From JABJOE01 sp964344145 (GTDB taxonomy: Bacteria > Patescibacteriota > Patescibacteriia > UBA9934): DNA of 64,000 bases. The stretch is taken from positions 1-64,000 of the forward strand of contig CAYFME010000008.1 in NCBI GenBank assembly GCA_964344145.1. The letters are read 5' to 3'. The notes beneath the pieces were generated by a model. It was given only the letters and a program-made list of their open reading frames with translations, was not told the origin of the DNA and made no database searches. Position numbers and translations under genes: made by a program. Within the stretch, counting starts at the first letter, position 1, and each line of letters starts with the position of its first letter. This document shows positions 43,162 to 51,616 of the stretch, in pieces.

Positions 43162-43623
43162 ATGACGTATACGACTAATAATGAAGAGGAAACACGTAAA
43201 GTCGCTTCCCGATTTGCCAAGCAGCTAAAGGGTGGTGAGTTGGTAGCACTCGTTGGTGACCTTGGATCTGGAAAAACAACGTTCGTTCGTGGTGTGGTCG
43301 AGGCGCTTGGCTCGAAGGTGCGCGTGAAGAGCCCGACGTTTACGGTGATGAATGAGTATCCAATCCCCTTGTCATCCCGAGCGACCGAACGCAGTGAGGG
43401 AGTCGAGGGATCTCTGAGTATCCGTCGTATCGTCCATGTTGACCTGTACCGATTTTCCGATCCTCAGCACCTATCCGGGATAGAGCTAGAAGACTCGATG
43501 CGCGAGGATACGGTCGTATTCGTTGAGTGGCCAGACATTTTCGGAAAGCTATTTGTAAAGCCTGATCACGAAGTGAGATTCGAGTTTGTTGACGAGGAGA
43601 CGAGGGAGATCGAGATGGTTTGA
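43162..43623 (+). CDS. tsaE: tRNA t6A biosynthesis ATPase TsaE
   Basis: 153 residues, the P-loop subunit that resets the TsaD complex. Walker A GDLGSGKTTF (32-41), SPTFTVMNEY (57-66) and the HVDLYR motif (92-97) are present. Residues 70-85 are extra relative to the family and are encoded by a 45-bp dispersed repeat (43370-43414) inserted in frame between the EY and HVDLYR motifs. It is the second gene of the tsaD unit, ended by two strong hairpins. Confidence 0.93.
   Translation: MTYTTNNEEETRKVASRFAKQLKGGELVALVGDLGSGKTTFVRGVVEALGSKVRVKSPTFTVMNEYPIPLSSRATERSEGVEGSLSIRRIVHVDLYRFSDPQHLSGIELEDSMREDTVVFVEWPDIFGKLFVKPDHEVRFEFVDEETREIEMV
43370..43414 (+). repeat. dispersed repeat copy 1, in frame inside tsaE
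   Basis: TGTCATCCCGAGCGACCGAA... through GGATCTC, 45 bp. About 36 positions match the intergenic copy at 51362-51407. Its 15 codons fit the frame without stops. Confidence 0.75.
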
Positions 43624-43627
43624 TAGA

Positions 43628-43713
43628 GGTTTCAAAACTGGTCCGATCGGACCAGTTTTGAAACCCTACAAAAACACGCCTTGCGGGGAGAGATATCCAC
43701 GAGGCGTGTTTTT
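43628..43713 (+). terminator. paired terminators after tsaE
   Basis: A perfect 18-bp stem (43628-43665, arms starting GGTTTCAAAACTGGTCC) and a second hairpin AAAAACACGCC / GGCGTGTTTTT (43670-43713). The second also lies at the 3' end of the convergent GC-rich operon. Confidence 0.85.
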
Positions 43714-43771
43714 GGATGCCGCCGAGTTCCTGACTCAGCGACGGAGGGGGGTTGAAGAAGGGGTCTGGAGA

Positions 43772-45010
43772 TCAGAACTGGATGGTGCCGCCGGCGATGG
43801 TGTCGAAGCGCAGGACGCGCGTCTCCTCGCCGTCGGTGGCCTCCAGCTGGCTGGGCGCCAGGCTGACCTGCAGGCTGTCGTCCCAGTCCTGGGACGCGCC
43901 GGTGGTGTCCATGTAGAAGGCGACCGTGTAGGTCGATCCCGCCGGGATGGTGAGCCCGGCGAAGTCCTCGTCCATGTACATGCCGGCGGTGCTCTGCGGG
44001 CAGCCGTCCTTCCAGCACACGCCGACGTAGCCGTCGCCCAGGTCCTCGCCGGTGGAGAGGTTCCGGGCCCAGACCGTGTCCATGGCGTCGAACCAGTCCG
44101 TGTCGGCGTTGTCGGTCGCCGAGACGTACATGGTGAAGCCGGTCACGGTCATGTCGGCGCAGTCGGGGTCGCGGGCGGCGAAGTTGAGGCGCAGGACCTC
44201 GATCTCGCCGGGCTCCGTGACACCCGAGGGCGTGTCGCTGTTCAGGCTGATGTCCAGGACGTTGGCCATGGTGACGACGTTGTCGGTCACGCCGTCGGTC
44301 GAGGGGTTGTCGTCGGTCTCCCAGGCCTCCACGCGGAACTCGCACTCGCCGGTGTTGTCGACGTAGGCGGCCAGCGTGGGCTCGGGGGCGCCGTTGACGG
44401 TGGTGAGCACCATCTCGTCGGCCGAGGACTCAACCGCGTCGATGGTGGTGAGGTCGAAGGCGAAGGCGGCGTAGTCGAACTCGCTCGCCTGCTCCGTGAT
44501 GTCACACACGAGGTTCAGCGCCGTGGAGAACTCCCCGCCGACGATGAAGTCGTCCGGGAAGGACAGCGTACCGTCGGTCGCGGGGTCCATGGGGCCCATC
44601 ACGACGTCGCGGCTCACCACCTCCACGAGCTTGCAGTTGGCCAGGTAGTCGGGCAGGTAGACGCCGCCCTCCTGGGTGCTGCTCATGACCTCGTCCTCGT
44701 CACCGTCGACGTAGCCCGAGAGGACGACGTTGCTGACGGTGATCTCCTCCTCGTTGGTCGACCGGAAGGTCCAGGCGCCGAGGTTCACCTCGGTCTGCCC
44801 AGGCTCCGCCGGGAACCACACCGCCGCCGACCACGCGGTGGTGAAGCCGATCTCCAGGGTGCTGTCGAACAGCTCCGGGAAGCCGGTGTCGATCCCGATG
44901 TCGGGATCGTCGGCCTGCGTGTCGTCCTGCTGGTCGCTCTCCTCGATGGTGGTCGGGAGCTCGATGTCAGCGGTGTCGGGGGCGCAGGCCAGGGCGATCA
45001 GGATCAACAT
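43772..45010 (-). CDS. large secreted/lipoprotein, envelope cluster gene 4
   Basis: 412 residues, GC-rich, ATG 45010 with GGAGG 5 nt before. MLILIALACAP suggests a short lipoprotein signal with Ala-Cys cleavage. An acidic linker (12-45) leads to an all-beta region rich in Thr, Asp, Gly and Val, with Cys pairs that could form disulfides. No known domain was recognised. It is the last of four co-directional GC-rich genes driven from 46302-46330. A TTCAACCCCC-type motif follows its stop. Confidence 0.75.
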   Translation of the reverse strand: MLILIALACAPDTADIELPTTIEESDQQDDTQADDPDIGIDTGFPELFDSTLEIGFTTAWSAAVWFPAEPGQTEVNLGAWTFRSTNEEEITVSNVVLSGYVDGDEDEVMSSTQEGGVYLPDYLANCKLVEVVSRDVVMGPMDPATDGTLSFPDDFIVGGEFSTALNLVCDITEQASEFDYAAFAFDLTTIDAVESSADEMVLTTVNGAPEPTLAAYVDNTGECEFRVEAWETDDNPSTDGVTDNVVTMANVLDISLNSDTPSGVTEPGEIEVLRLNFAARDPDCADMTVTGFTMYVSATDNADTDWFDAMDTVWARNLSTGEDLGDGYVGVCWKDGCPQSTAGMYMDEDFAGLTIPAGSTYTVAFYMDTTGASQDWDDSLQVSLAPSQLEATDGEETRVLRFDTIAGGTIQF

Positions 45011-45143
45011 GGGTCCTCCATTGCGACAACGAAAGCGACATGCCTCCGTTGTGATCCGCCTCTGCTCACAAACGTGTTGTGGTCATAGGCGAACCGGTGT
45101 ACGCGACACCGGAACGGAAGGGGGTTGAAGGGGAAGGTGTAGG

Positions 45144-45491
45144 TCAGCGACGCCGGCGCGGGGGCGGACGGTGCGGGTGGCGGCAGTTGCCGCCGTGCAC
45201 GTGCGCGCTCCCGTGCGGGGTGCGCACCACCACGGCGACGTGGCCGGTCACTCGCGGGGTCGGGGGCGGCGCCGGACGGACCTGCTCCTGCACGACCACG
45301 GCCTGCTCCTGGTAGGGCTGGTCATCGTCGAACTGCGCCGCGCAGTGGCTCTCCTTGATGCTGGAGATGTGCCCGTCGCGGGGAGCGGAACCGTACCCGT
45401 CGCAGACCGCCATGACCTGCGGGGGATACACCTTGTTGGGGGGATCGGCGCTGGCCGTGGACACGACCAGCAGGGTGGTCAGGAGAAGCAT
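45144..45491 (-). CDS. small secreted His/Pro/Arg-rich protein, envelope cluster gene 3
   Basis: 115 residues from ATG 45491 (GGAGG 4-5 nt before). Residues 1-17 are a signal peptide (LLVVSTASA). The mature part has one Cys in MAVCDGYG, a Cys in ESHCAAQ, and a His/Pro/Arg-rich tail (HVHGGNCRHPHRPPPRRRR). The His-rich end could bind metal or negatively charged polymers. Function unknown. Confidence 0.7.
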   Translation of the reverse strand: MLLLTTLLVVSTASADPPNKVYPPQVMAVCDGYGSAPRDGHISSIKESHCAAQFDDDQPYQEQAVVVQEQVRPAPPPTPRVTGHVAVVVRTPHGSAHVHGGNCRHPHRPPPRRRR

Positions 45492-45618
45492 GTTTCCTCC
45501 ATGCATCGAAGCGCAGTTTCATGTGCGAGTCTTCGTCCTGCTGATGGACACGAGCAAGTCATGTGCATTAGTAGGCCCCGCGGGTGCGGGGGAAGGGGTT
45601 GAAGGGGGAAGGTTCTGG

Positions 45619-45885
45619 TCACGGGGTCGTGGCGCCGCGGCGGATCGCCTCGAGCGCGCGCTCGGCTTCCAGCTCCTTCTCGCGAGCCCGGGAGCGCTCG
45701 GTCTGCTTCTCCCACGCCTCGACGCGCCAGCCCTGGCGGATGTGCCCGGTGGTCATGACGACGAGCCAGATCACCACGGCACCCGCGAGGGTGAGGATGC
45801 CGAAGACGGGGTTGGCGCCCGTCAGGATCATCCAGCCGGCGACGAGAGCGAGGTAGAAGGCCTTGCTGATGAGGGACTTGATCAC
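45619..45885 (-). CDS. two-helix membrane protein, envelope cluster gene 2
   Basis: 88 residues from GTG 45885 after AGGAGA. Two transmembrane segments (about 7-23 and 29-49) precede a basic/acidic helical cytosolic tail (EAWEKQTERSRAREKELEAE). The longer open frame upstream of the GTG is not supported by any ribosome binding site. Unknown function. Confidence 0.68.
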   Translation of the reverse strand: MIKSLISKAFYLALVAGWMILTGANPVFGILTLAGAVVIWLVVMTTGHIRQGWRVEAWEKQTERSRAREKELEAERALEAIRRGATTP

Positions 45886-45992
45886 GATGTCTTCTCCTGG
45901 AAAGGGTGGATACGAAGCCCGCACTGCGCACGCGATGCGCATGGCGGGCCCCACATTTCTGCAGGACGGTGAGAGGTGGAAGGTCGAGTGTC

Positions 45993-46178
45993 TCAGCGGG
46001 AGCGCCGGATGTCGAGCAGGAGCTGCCTGCCGAACGCTGCCCAGAGCAGAAGGATGAACGGGATCGAGTCCCACCCACCGATCGCCCAGAGGATACCGGT
46101 GCCGATCAGGCCCATGCTAGCGACGATCGCCGCAAACGTGGGAACTGAGACTCGAATTTCGTTGAACTGCTTCAGCAT
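45993..46178 (-). CDS. small two-helix membrane protein, envelope cluster gene 1
   Basis: 61 residues from ATG 46178 (AGGAG 6 nt upstream). Helix 1 (about 11-31) and helix 2 (about 37-52) are joined by a WAIGGWD turn, and the C-terminus is Arg-rich. It lies first in the cluster, just after a leader hairpin. Unknown function. Confidence 0.68.
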   Translation of the reverse strand: MLKQFNEIRVSVPTFAAIVASMGLIGTGILWAIGGWDSIPFILLLWAAFGRQLLLDIRRSR

Positions 46179-46201
46179 GTACGTCTCCTGCTACCGCGAA
46201 C

Positions 46202-46251
46202 AAAACGCGGATTGTTTTGTACCTACGAGAGATAGAAAACAATCCGTGTTT
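46202..46251 (-). promoter_or_regulatory. leader hairpin of the envelope cluster
   Basis: A 16-bp stem (AAACGCGGATTGTTTT / AAAACAATCCGTGTTT with one G-T pair) between promoter and first gene. On the minus strand a T-rich stretch follows, so it could act as an attenuator. Confidence 0.55.
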
Positions 46252-46301
46252 GATGCCATTTCCCGGGCATCTCGGGCTCTCTCCAAGTTGTGAACGTATC
46301 T

Positions 46302-46330
46302 ACTATAGCATGTTTTGTTCTTTTTGTCAA
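46302..46330 (-). promoter_or_regulatory. promoter of the envelope cluster
   Basis: TTGACA (46330-46325), 17-nt spacer, TATAGT (46307-46302) on the minus strand, about 125 nt upstream of the first gene. Confidence 0.75.
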
Positions 46331-46391
46331 GTAGTTTTGAACAAAAAACGGCCTATTTAGGCCATTTTCTTGTATTTTTGTTCGTTTTTTC

Positions 46392-48164
46392 CTACATCCC
46401 GGTCACACGTTTGATCTCCTCAACCGACGTGAGTCCCTCCAGCGCTTTCAATAATCCATCCTGTGCCATAAAGACCGTGCCTTGCGCTGCTGCGACCTCG
46501 CGGACTTTGTACTCAGAGATTTCGCCACTTAAGATAAACTTTTCGATCTCCGCATCCTTGGTGAGAATTTCGTACAAACCAACACGCCCTTTGTAGCCCG
46601 TATTGTTACAGACGTCGCATCCGCCTGGTCCGAAGAATTGCAAATTTGATGTATCAACTTTTTCCTCTCCAGAGTTTTCCGGAATCGCTTCGAGGAGCTC
46701 TTTGACCTTTGTCATCAACTCGGCCTCAACCTCTGCTGGCTTTTTACATTCCTGACAGAGTCGTCGCGCTAAACGTTGACCCATGATGGCGTTGATCGCA
46801 GGGGCGAGCAAGAACGGCTTCACACCCATGGACGTGAAACGCGGAATCGCACCAGCAGCATCGTTGGTGTGAATGGTTGAGAGCAGCAAGTGACCGGTCA
46901 GAGCTGCCTGGATAGCTGTCTCCGCTGTTTCCAAGTCACGGATCTCACCCACGAGCACGATATCCGGGTCCTGACGCAGAATAGATCGCAGACCCTTGGC
47001 GAACGTGTAGTCCTTGGAATGGTCAATCTGACTTTGGTTGATGCCCTCGAGCTTGTACTCAACAGGATCTTCAAGCGTGATGATCTTTACGTCCGGTTCA
47101 TTGAGTTTTTTGAGAATGGCGTACAGCGTGGTTGTTTTACCGGATCCTGTTGGGCCGGTGGTAACGATCATGCCGTGTGGTTTTTCAATTTCGCCAAGTA
47201 GACGCTTGAGCGATGCCGGGCGGAAACCGAGCTGTTCAAACTCAAGCTTGATCGAGTCAGGGTTCAAAATACGCATTACCACCGATTCACCCCAGGCGGT
47301 TGGCAACGTAGAGGTACGAACATCAATCTTCTTGTCTTTTTGGAAAATCGTGAATCGGCCGTCCTGTGGGCGATCGTTGATGTTCATCTTCAGTCCAGCA
47401 ATCAGCTTGATGCGGTTGATAATCTTTTTCCATTGCTCTTTCTCGATGCTAGAAACATCCTGCAAGATACCGTCTACACGCAGGCGCACAGCGATTTTCT
47501 TTTCCTCAGCCTCAATGTGGATGTCAGACGATCCGAGCTTGAGTGACGCGGCTGTCACGATCGACAAGATGTCCGTGATGCTCGCTCCGTCCAGAATCTT
47601 TTGAATATCATCAAAACTATTCATCTGTTCTTGGTAGCGCTCCAATTCCTCCTGCTTGATTTGCACACCTTTCACAATGACGCGCGTTTGTGGAAGGGCG
47701 TCGTAGAGCTTTACCGCATGATCAAATGAATCTTTGGATACTTTATATAGCTCGCCGTGCGTTTTGTGTCGCTCAGAAAGCTGGAAAACAAGATTCTTTA
47801 CATTTTCGTTGCCTGGATCAACGGCGCCAACGCGCAGCTCCGGACCGGTATGCAAAAAGACAATTGCCTGTAGCTCGAGAGATTTCTCTTTTGGAAGCAG
47901 CGACAGGGCATCGGCGCTAATGGCAAATCCCTTCAAATCAACATAAGGAATACCCGACGCACGGGCTTGTGCTTCTGCTTCCGCCTCCTTTCCTTTAAGC
48001 TCAACCTTCTGCATCTTCTCGGAGAGCAGTTCGCCAGCGGTCATTTCATCGCGGGTCTTAGCAGCAACAGGCTCATCTTTTTTTGCAGGAACTGCAGCAT
48101 CGTCTCCCCCTTGCGGAGCAGACTTTTTTAGCAAATCTTCAATTGACGGGAGATCACCGGGCAT
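46392..48164 (-). CDS. pilB: type IV pilus assembly ATPase
   Basis: 590 residues of the GspE/PilB family. Walker A GPTGSGKTTTLY, the Asp box, Walker B GEIRDLETAETA and His box LLSTIHTND are all visible. The tetracysteine zinc motif is CQECKKP...CDVCNNTGYKGR. It drives pilus extension at the inner membrane. No pilM-Q or pilin genes lie in the window. CPR bacteria typically keep such pili for DNA uptake and host contact. Confidence 0.96.
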   Translation of the reverse strand: MPGDLPSIEDLLKKSAPQGGDDAAVPAKKDEPVAAKTRDEMTAGELLSEKMQKVELKGKEAEAEAQARASGIPYVDLKGFAISADALSLLPKEKSLELQAIVFLHTGPELRVGAVDPGNENVKNLVFQLSERHKTHGELYKVSKDSFDHAVKLYDALPQTRVIVKGVQIKQEELERYQEQMNSFDDIQKILDGASITDILSIVTAASLKLGSSDIHIEAEEKKIAVRLRVDGILQDVSSIEKEQWKKIINRIKLIAGLKMNINDRPQDGRFTIFQKDKKIDVRTSTLPTAWGESVVMRILNPDSIKLEFEQLGFRPASLKRLLGEIEKPHGMIVTTGPTGSGKTTTLYAILKKLNEPDVKIITLEDPVEYKLEGINQSQIDHSKDYTFAKGLRSILRQDPDIVLVGEIRDLETAETAIQAALTGHLLLSTIHTNDAAGAIPRFTSMGVKPFLLAPAINAIMGQRLARRLCQECKKPAEVEAELMTKVKELLEAIPENSGEEKVDTSNLQFFGPGGCDVCNNTGYKGRVGLYEILTKDAEIEKFILSGEISEYKVREVAAAQGTVFMAQDGLLKALEGLTSVEEIKRVTGM

Positions 48165-48187
48165 AACACGAATACGGTGACCTTATT

Positions 48188-49198
48188 TTATCGTGCAAAA
48201 GCCTTTTGTGCCAGTTGAGCCACGTGTTCGATGATGGGTGTATGTCGCACGCGGCCAATCTTCTTTGTATACGCACTCCATGTGGCGTAGTTGAGCATAG
48301 TAATCGCTCCGGCATAGACGAGGGCCACTGCTCCTGCCATAAGGATGCCAAAGAAGGTGATGATCGACATGATGAGGTAGGCGTTGGCAATGAAGGCCAG
48401 CTCGAACAATAGACCGATCACGATCGCAACAATAAAGAGGAAGAAGAACAGGATGAGGCTTGCAACCAAGTTGATGAAAAAGAGGACGAGTGAGAGCTCG
48501 AGGGCTGAGAGCCAGTGGCGGTGCACGAGAAGCAGGCCTTCGCGCACAGCTTTTCCAAGGGAGAGGTTGTGCTGACTGATGTAAATGAGCGCGATCATGC
48601 CGGCGATGTTAAGCAGGAAGGCGAGTGGCAAGATGATGGCGTAGATGCCGGCGTACAAGAAGAGATTCACGCTTACGTAATCGGTGAGCAGGAGCGATAG
48701 CGGGATGGCGGAACCGGTGAGCAGGAGCGTCAGCAAGATGTACAGCGATGCGTCGACGGCGAAGAGTCGGCTGATGTGAAGGTGGCTGAGATCTTTTTTG
48801 ATGTTCTTGCGCGTGAACTCCTGTGTTTTCTTGTGGCCTTTTTTGATGGCGCAGAGCAGCAGATGCTGGCAGGTGACAACGATCAGTAAGATCAGCAAGA
48901 TGACAACGGCAAACAGGCCGATGGACCAGAGCTGTTGGTCTGCAGGCAGTGCTACGAGGTTGCGGACATAGGCCAGGAGCCAGCCGACAATCGGGAAGAC
49001 CTCGACGATGTTGCTAGTAGAGATGGTATCCGCTGGGCGCAGGCGCCAGAAGGTATTGAAGACACTCGAAAACACGCCTCCGGTGTTCGCAAGTCCGGCG
49101 AAGGCGGCTATGATCCACCATTCTTTATGGTTCCACGTTGTCTGCCACGCATGCTGCACGAGCGTTGCGTAGGCATCGATGCTTTTTCCGAGCTTCAT
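48188..49198 (-). CDS. polytopic membrane protein, unknown
   Basis: 336 residues from ATG 49198. There are about six to seven hydrophobic helices, with a basic loop between the second and third (CAIKKGHKKTQEFTRKNIKKD) and a long Leu/Phe-rich final segment. GGAGG lies only 2 nt from the ATG; a TTG 9 nt upstream is an alternative start. No family was recognised. It precedes pilB on the same strand with a 23-bp gap, so cotranscription is likely. Confidence 0.78.
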   Translation of the reverse strand: MKLGKSIDAYATLVQHAWQTTWNHKEWWIIAAFAGLANTGGVFSSVFNTFWRLRPADTISTSNIVEVFPIVGWLLAYVRNLVALPADQQLWSIGLFAVVILLILLIVVTCQHLLLCAIKKGHKKTQEFTRKNIKKDLSHLHISRLFAVDASLYILLTLLLTGSAIPLSLLLTDYVSVNLFLYAGIYAIILPLAFLLNIAGMIALIYISQHNLSLGKAVREGLLLVHRHWLSALELSLVLFFINLVASLILFFFLFIVAIVIGLLFELAFIANAYLIMSIITFFGILMAGAVALVYAGAITMLNYATWSAYTKKIGRVRHTPIIEHVAQLAQKAFAR

Positions 49199-49311
49199 AT
49201 CCTCCAAAGGATGAATCTATTTTAGCACAAAAAAGCAGAGTGTGTGTTGCCAGACCGCCGGAGCCGCTGCACCGGAAGCTGGTAGCTTGACCTCCGACAC
49301 ACCGATCACTA

Positions 49312-51159
49312 TCACGCGCCGGCGATTTGCATCTTCGGCGCTTTCTTTGCTGGGCCGACCAGCTCTTCAAATTCTTCTTTCTCGATCGTCTCCTTCTCAA
49401 GCAGGGTGCCGACAATCGTATCGATTTTCTCGCGGTTCGTGCGGATAATTTCCTTTGCCGTTTTCAGCGCACTGTTGACCAGTCCGAGGATCTCCTCATC
49501 GATCTCTTCGGCCGCCTTGTCGGAGTAGTCGCGTTTCGCTCCCATGTCTTTTCCAAGGAACACGAGGTCATCGCGCTGTCCGTAGGTACGAGGTCCCATC
49601 TTCTCGCTCATTCCAAATCGGGTAACGATGTTGCGCGCGAGCTTGGTTGCCTTCTCCAGGTCGCTCGATGGTCCGGTGGTGATGTCGCCAAAGATTTCCT
49701 TCTCAGCGGCGTAGCCTCCGAGCATCATGGCCATCTCTTCGATGTATTCCTGACGGAAGTGCATCTTCTTGTCTTCCGCCGGCAAGCTCATGGTATAGCC
49801 GCCTGCCATGCCGCGGGAGATGATCGAGACTTTGTGAACTTCATCGCAGTGCGGCAGCATGTGACCAACGATAGCGTGTCCCGCCTCGTGATACGCCGTG
49901 AGCGTGCGTTCGTCCTCTGTTTTAATATGACTCTTGCGCTCTGGTCCAAGCATGACTTTTTCAATGGCTTCGAGCAGATCAGCTTGAGCCGTCTTCTTCT
50001 TGTTTTGTCGTGCGGCAAGGATCGCTCCTTCGTTCATGATATTCATCAAGTCGGCTCCGGAGAACCCAACCGTGCGCTCGGCAATGCGCTTCAAGTTTAC
50101 ATCGCCTTCAAGCGGCTTGTCCTTGGCGTGGATGTTGAGAATCTCTTCACGATCTTGGCGTGATGGAAGGTCCAACGTCACACGACGGTCAAATCGTCCT
50201 GGGCGCAGCAATGCTGGATCAAGAACATCTGGTCGGTTGGTTGCGGCAACGACGATCACACCAGCGTTTGGATCAAAGCCGTCCATCTCAACGAGGATTT
50301 GGTTCAAGGTTTGCTCACGCTCATCATGCCCTCCACCAAGACCCGTTCCACGCTGACGTCCAACCGCATCGATCTCGTCAATAAAGATGATGCATGGCGC
50401 TGCCTTCTTGGCTTTGGTAAAGAGGTCACGCACGCGGCTAGCACCCACACCCACGAACATCTCCACGAACTCAGAACCAGAAATGTGGAAGAACGGGGCG
50501 TTTGCTTCACCAGCGATGGCGCGGGCCAAAAGCGTCTTACCCGTTCCGGGAGGACCCATGAGCAGTACACCCTTTGGAATCTTTGCACCGACCTCGGTGA
50601 ACTTCTTTGGGTTTTTGAGAAAGTCGACGATCTCGGACACCTCTTCCTTTACTTCCTTAGCACCGGCAACGTCTTTAAAAGTAACTTTGTTCTTCTTGTT
50701 GGTCACCTCGCGTGCTTTTGATTGTCCGAATGACAACGCGCGGTTGTTAGCACCCTGCATCTGATTCATCAGGAACCAGAAGATCAGGACGAATCCGACC
50801 AAGAAGATGATTGTCGGTAAGATGCTTTTGAGCAGTGATACAAATACGCTCGGCTCAACAACTTCAACATTGATGGCTGCGAGTTGTTCAGCTGTAACGC
50901 CGTAGTTGGTTAGAAGATCTGAGAGAGCTTCGCCGGATTCTTTCTTTACGGTGAATTCGGTTTCGTCGGCTGTGAAGACAGAAAGGGTATCCTCGCGAAC
51001 TTCGATCTTGGTGACTTCCTCAGCTGTGATCTTCTCCACGAGCGTGGAGGTACCGATGGTTTCAGGCTTGTCGTCGGTGATGCTGTATTGGGAGAAAATG
51101 AGCCCCAGGGCAATGACAACGAGTAGTCCGATGATGATGTTTTTTGAGAGTGGCTTCAT
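49312..51159 (-). CDS. ftsH: ATP-dependent zinc metalloprotease FtsH
   Basis: 615 residues from ATG 51159. Two N-terminal transmembrane segments (about 8-25 and 110-130) flank an extracytosolic domain. The AAA module has GPPGTGKT, Walker B FIDEIDAVG, and a second region of homology ending ATNRPDVLDPALLRPGRFDRR. The protease site is YHEAGHAIVGH. It degrades membrane and short-lived cytosolic proteins. The 31 codons upstream of the chosen ATG are not family-like. The promoter is at 51321-51349. Confidence 0.97.
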   Translation of the reverse strand: MKPLSKNIIIGLLVVIALGLIFSQYSITDDKPETIGTSTLVEKITAEEVTKIEVREDTLSVFTADETEFTVKKESGEALSDLLTNYGVTAEQLAAINVEVVEPSVFVSLLKSILPTIIFLVGFVLIFWFLMNQMQGANNRALSFGQSKAREVTNKKNKVTFKDVAGAKEVKEEVSEIVDFLKNPKKFTEVGAKIPKGVLLMGPPGTGKTLLARAIAGEANAPFFHISGSEFVEMFVGVGASRVRDLFTKAKKAAPCIIFIDEIDAVGRQRGTGLGGGHDEREQTLNQILVEMDGFDPNAGVIVVAATNRPDVLDPALLRPGRFDRRVTLDLPSRQDREEILNIHAKDKPLEGDVNLKRIAERTVGFSGADLMNIMNEGAILAARQNKKKTAQADLLEAIEKVMLGPERKSHIKTEDERTLTAYHEAGHAIVGHMLPHCDEVHKVSIISRGMAGGYTMSLPAEDKKMHFRQEYIEEMAMMLGGYAAEKEIFGDITTGPSSDLEKATKLARNIVTRFGMSEKMGPRTYGQRDDLVFLGKDMGAKRDYSDKAAEEIDEEILGLVNSALKTAKEIIRTNREKIDTIVGTLLEKETIEKEEFEELVGPAKKAPKMQIAGA

Positions 51160-51320
51160 AGAAGGACTAACCCATTTGGGCCATTTTCGGTTTATGGAGC
51201 CTCTGTTTGACCTCGCCGTACGTATCAGTACGCCTCGGCCAAACATCTCCATGCACCGAAACTGTCACCAAATGTGTACGTCCTGCGGTAGTTCGCAGAG
51301 CGTGTTTCTTAACGCGTGTG

Positions 51321-51349
51321 ATTGTGGCACAGAGGGGCAATGGTGTCAA
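51321..51349 (-). promoter_or_regulatory. ftsH promoter
   Basis: TTGACA (51349-51344), 17-nt spacer, CACAAT (51326-51321) on the minus strand. The 160-nt leader can form an imperfect stem between GTTTGACC-type and GGCCAAAC arms (about 51206-51246). Confidence 0.5.
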
Positions 51350-51361
51350 TCATGAATGTTG

Positions 51362-51407
51362 TGTCATTCCGACCGACCGAGCGTTAGCGAGGGAGTGGAG
51401 GAATCTC
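51362..51407 (+). repeat. dispersed repeat copy 2, intergenic
   Basis: TGTCATTCCGACCGACCGAG... through GAATCTC, 46 bp, matching the copy inside tsaE (43370-43414). The surrounding 51160-51560 holds no gene. It has two more hairpins, TCCCATAA/TTATGGGA (51424-51458) and GCGGCGGATTT/AAATTCGCCGC (about 51470-51506). Confidence 0.7.
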
Positions 51408-51565
51408 CGTGGATGCGACACGGTCCCATAATTTAACCGATCGGTGAAGTTATGGGATGTAAGTTTATGCGGCGGATTTCGCACGATCGTTCAAAATTCG
51501 CCGCAAAAGGAATATCATTGCAGGATGGTCGTATACTTTTTGCACCCTCGCACAGAAAGCACGAT

Positions 51566-51596
51566 GCCCCGCCGCCTGGCGTTCCAGGGGCGGGGC
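51566..51596 (-). terminator. terminator of the GC-rich propeller-like gene
   Basis: GCCCCGCC / GGGCGGGGC hairpin just after the stop codon on the minus strand. Confidence 0.65.
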
Positions 51597-51616
51597 GTTC
51601 ACGATGTCGCTCGGCG

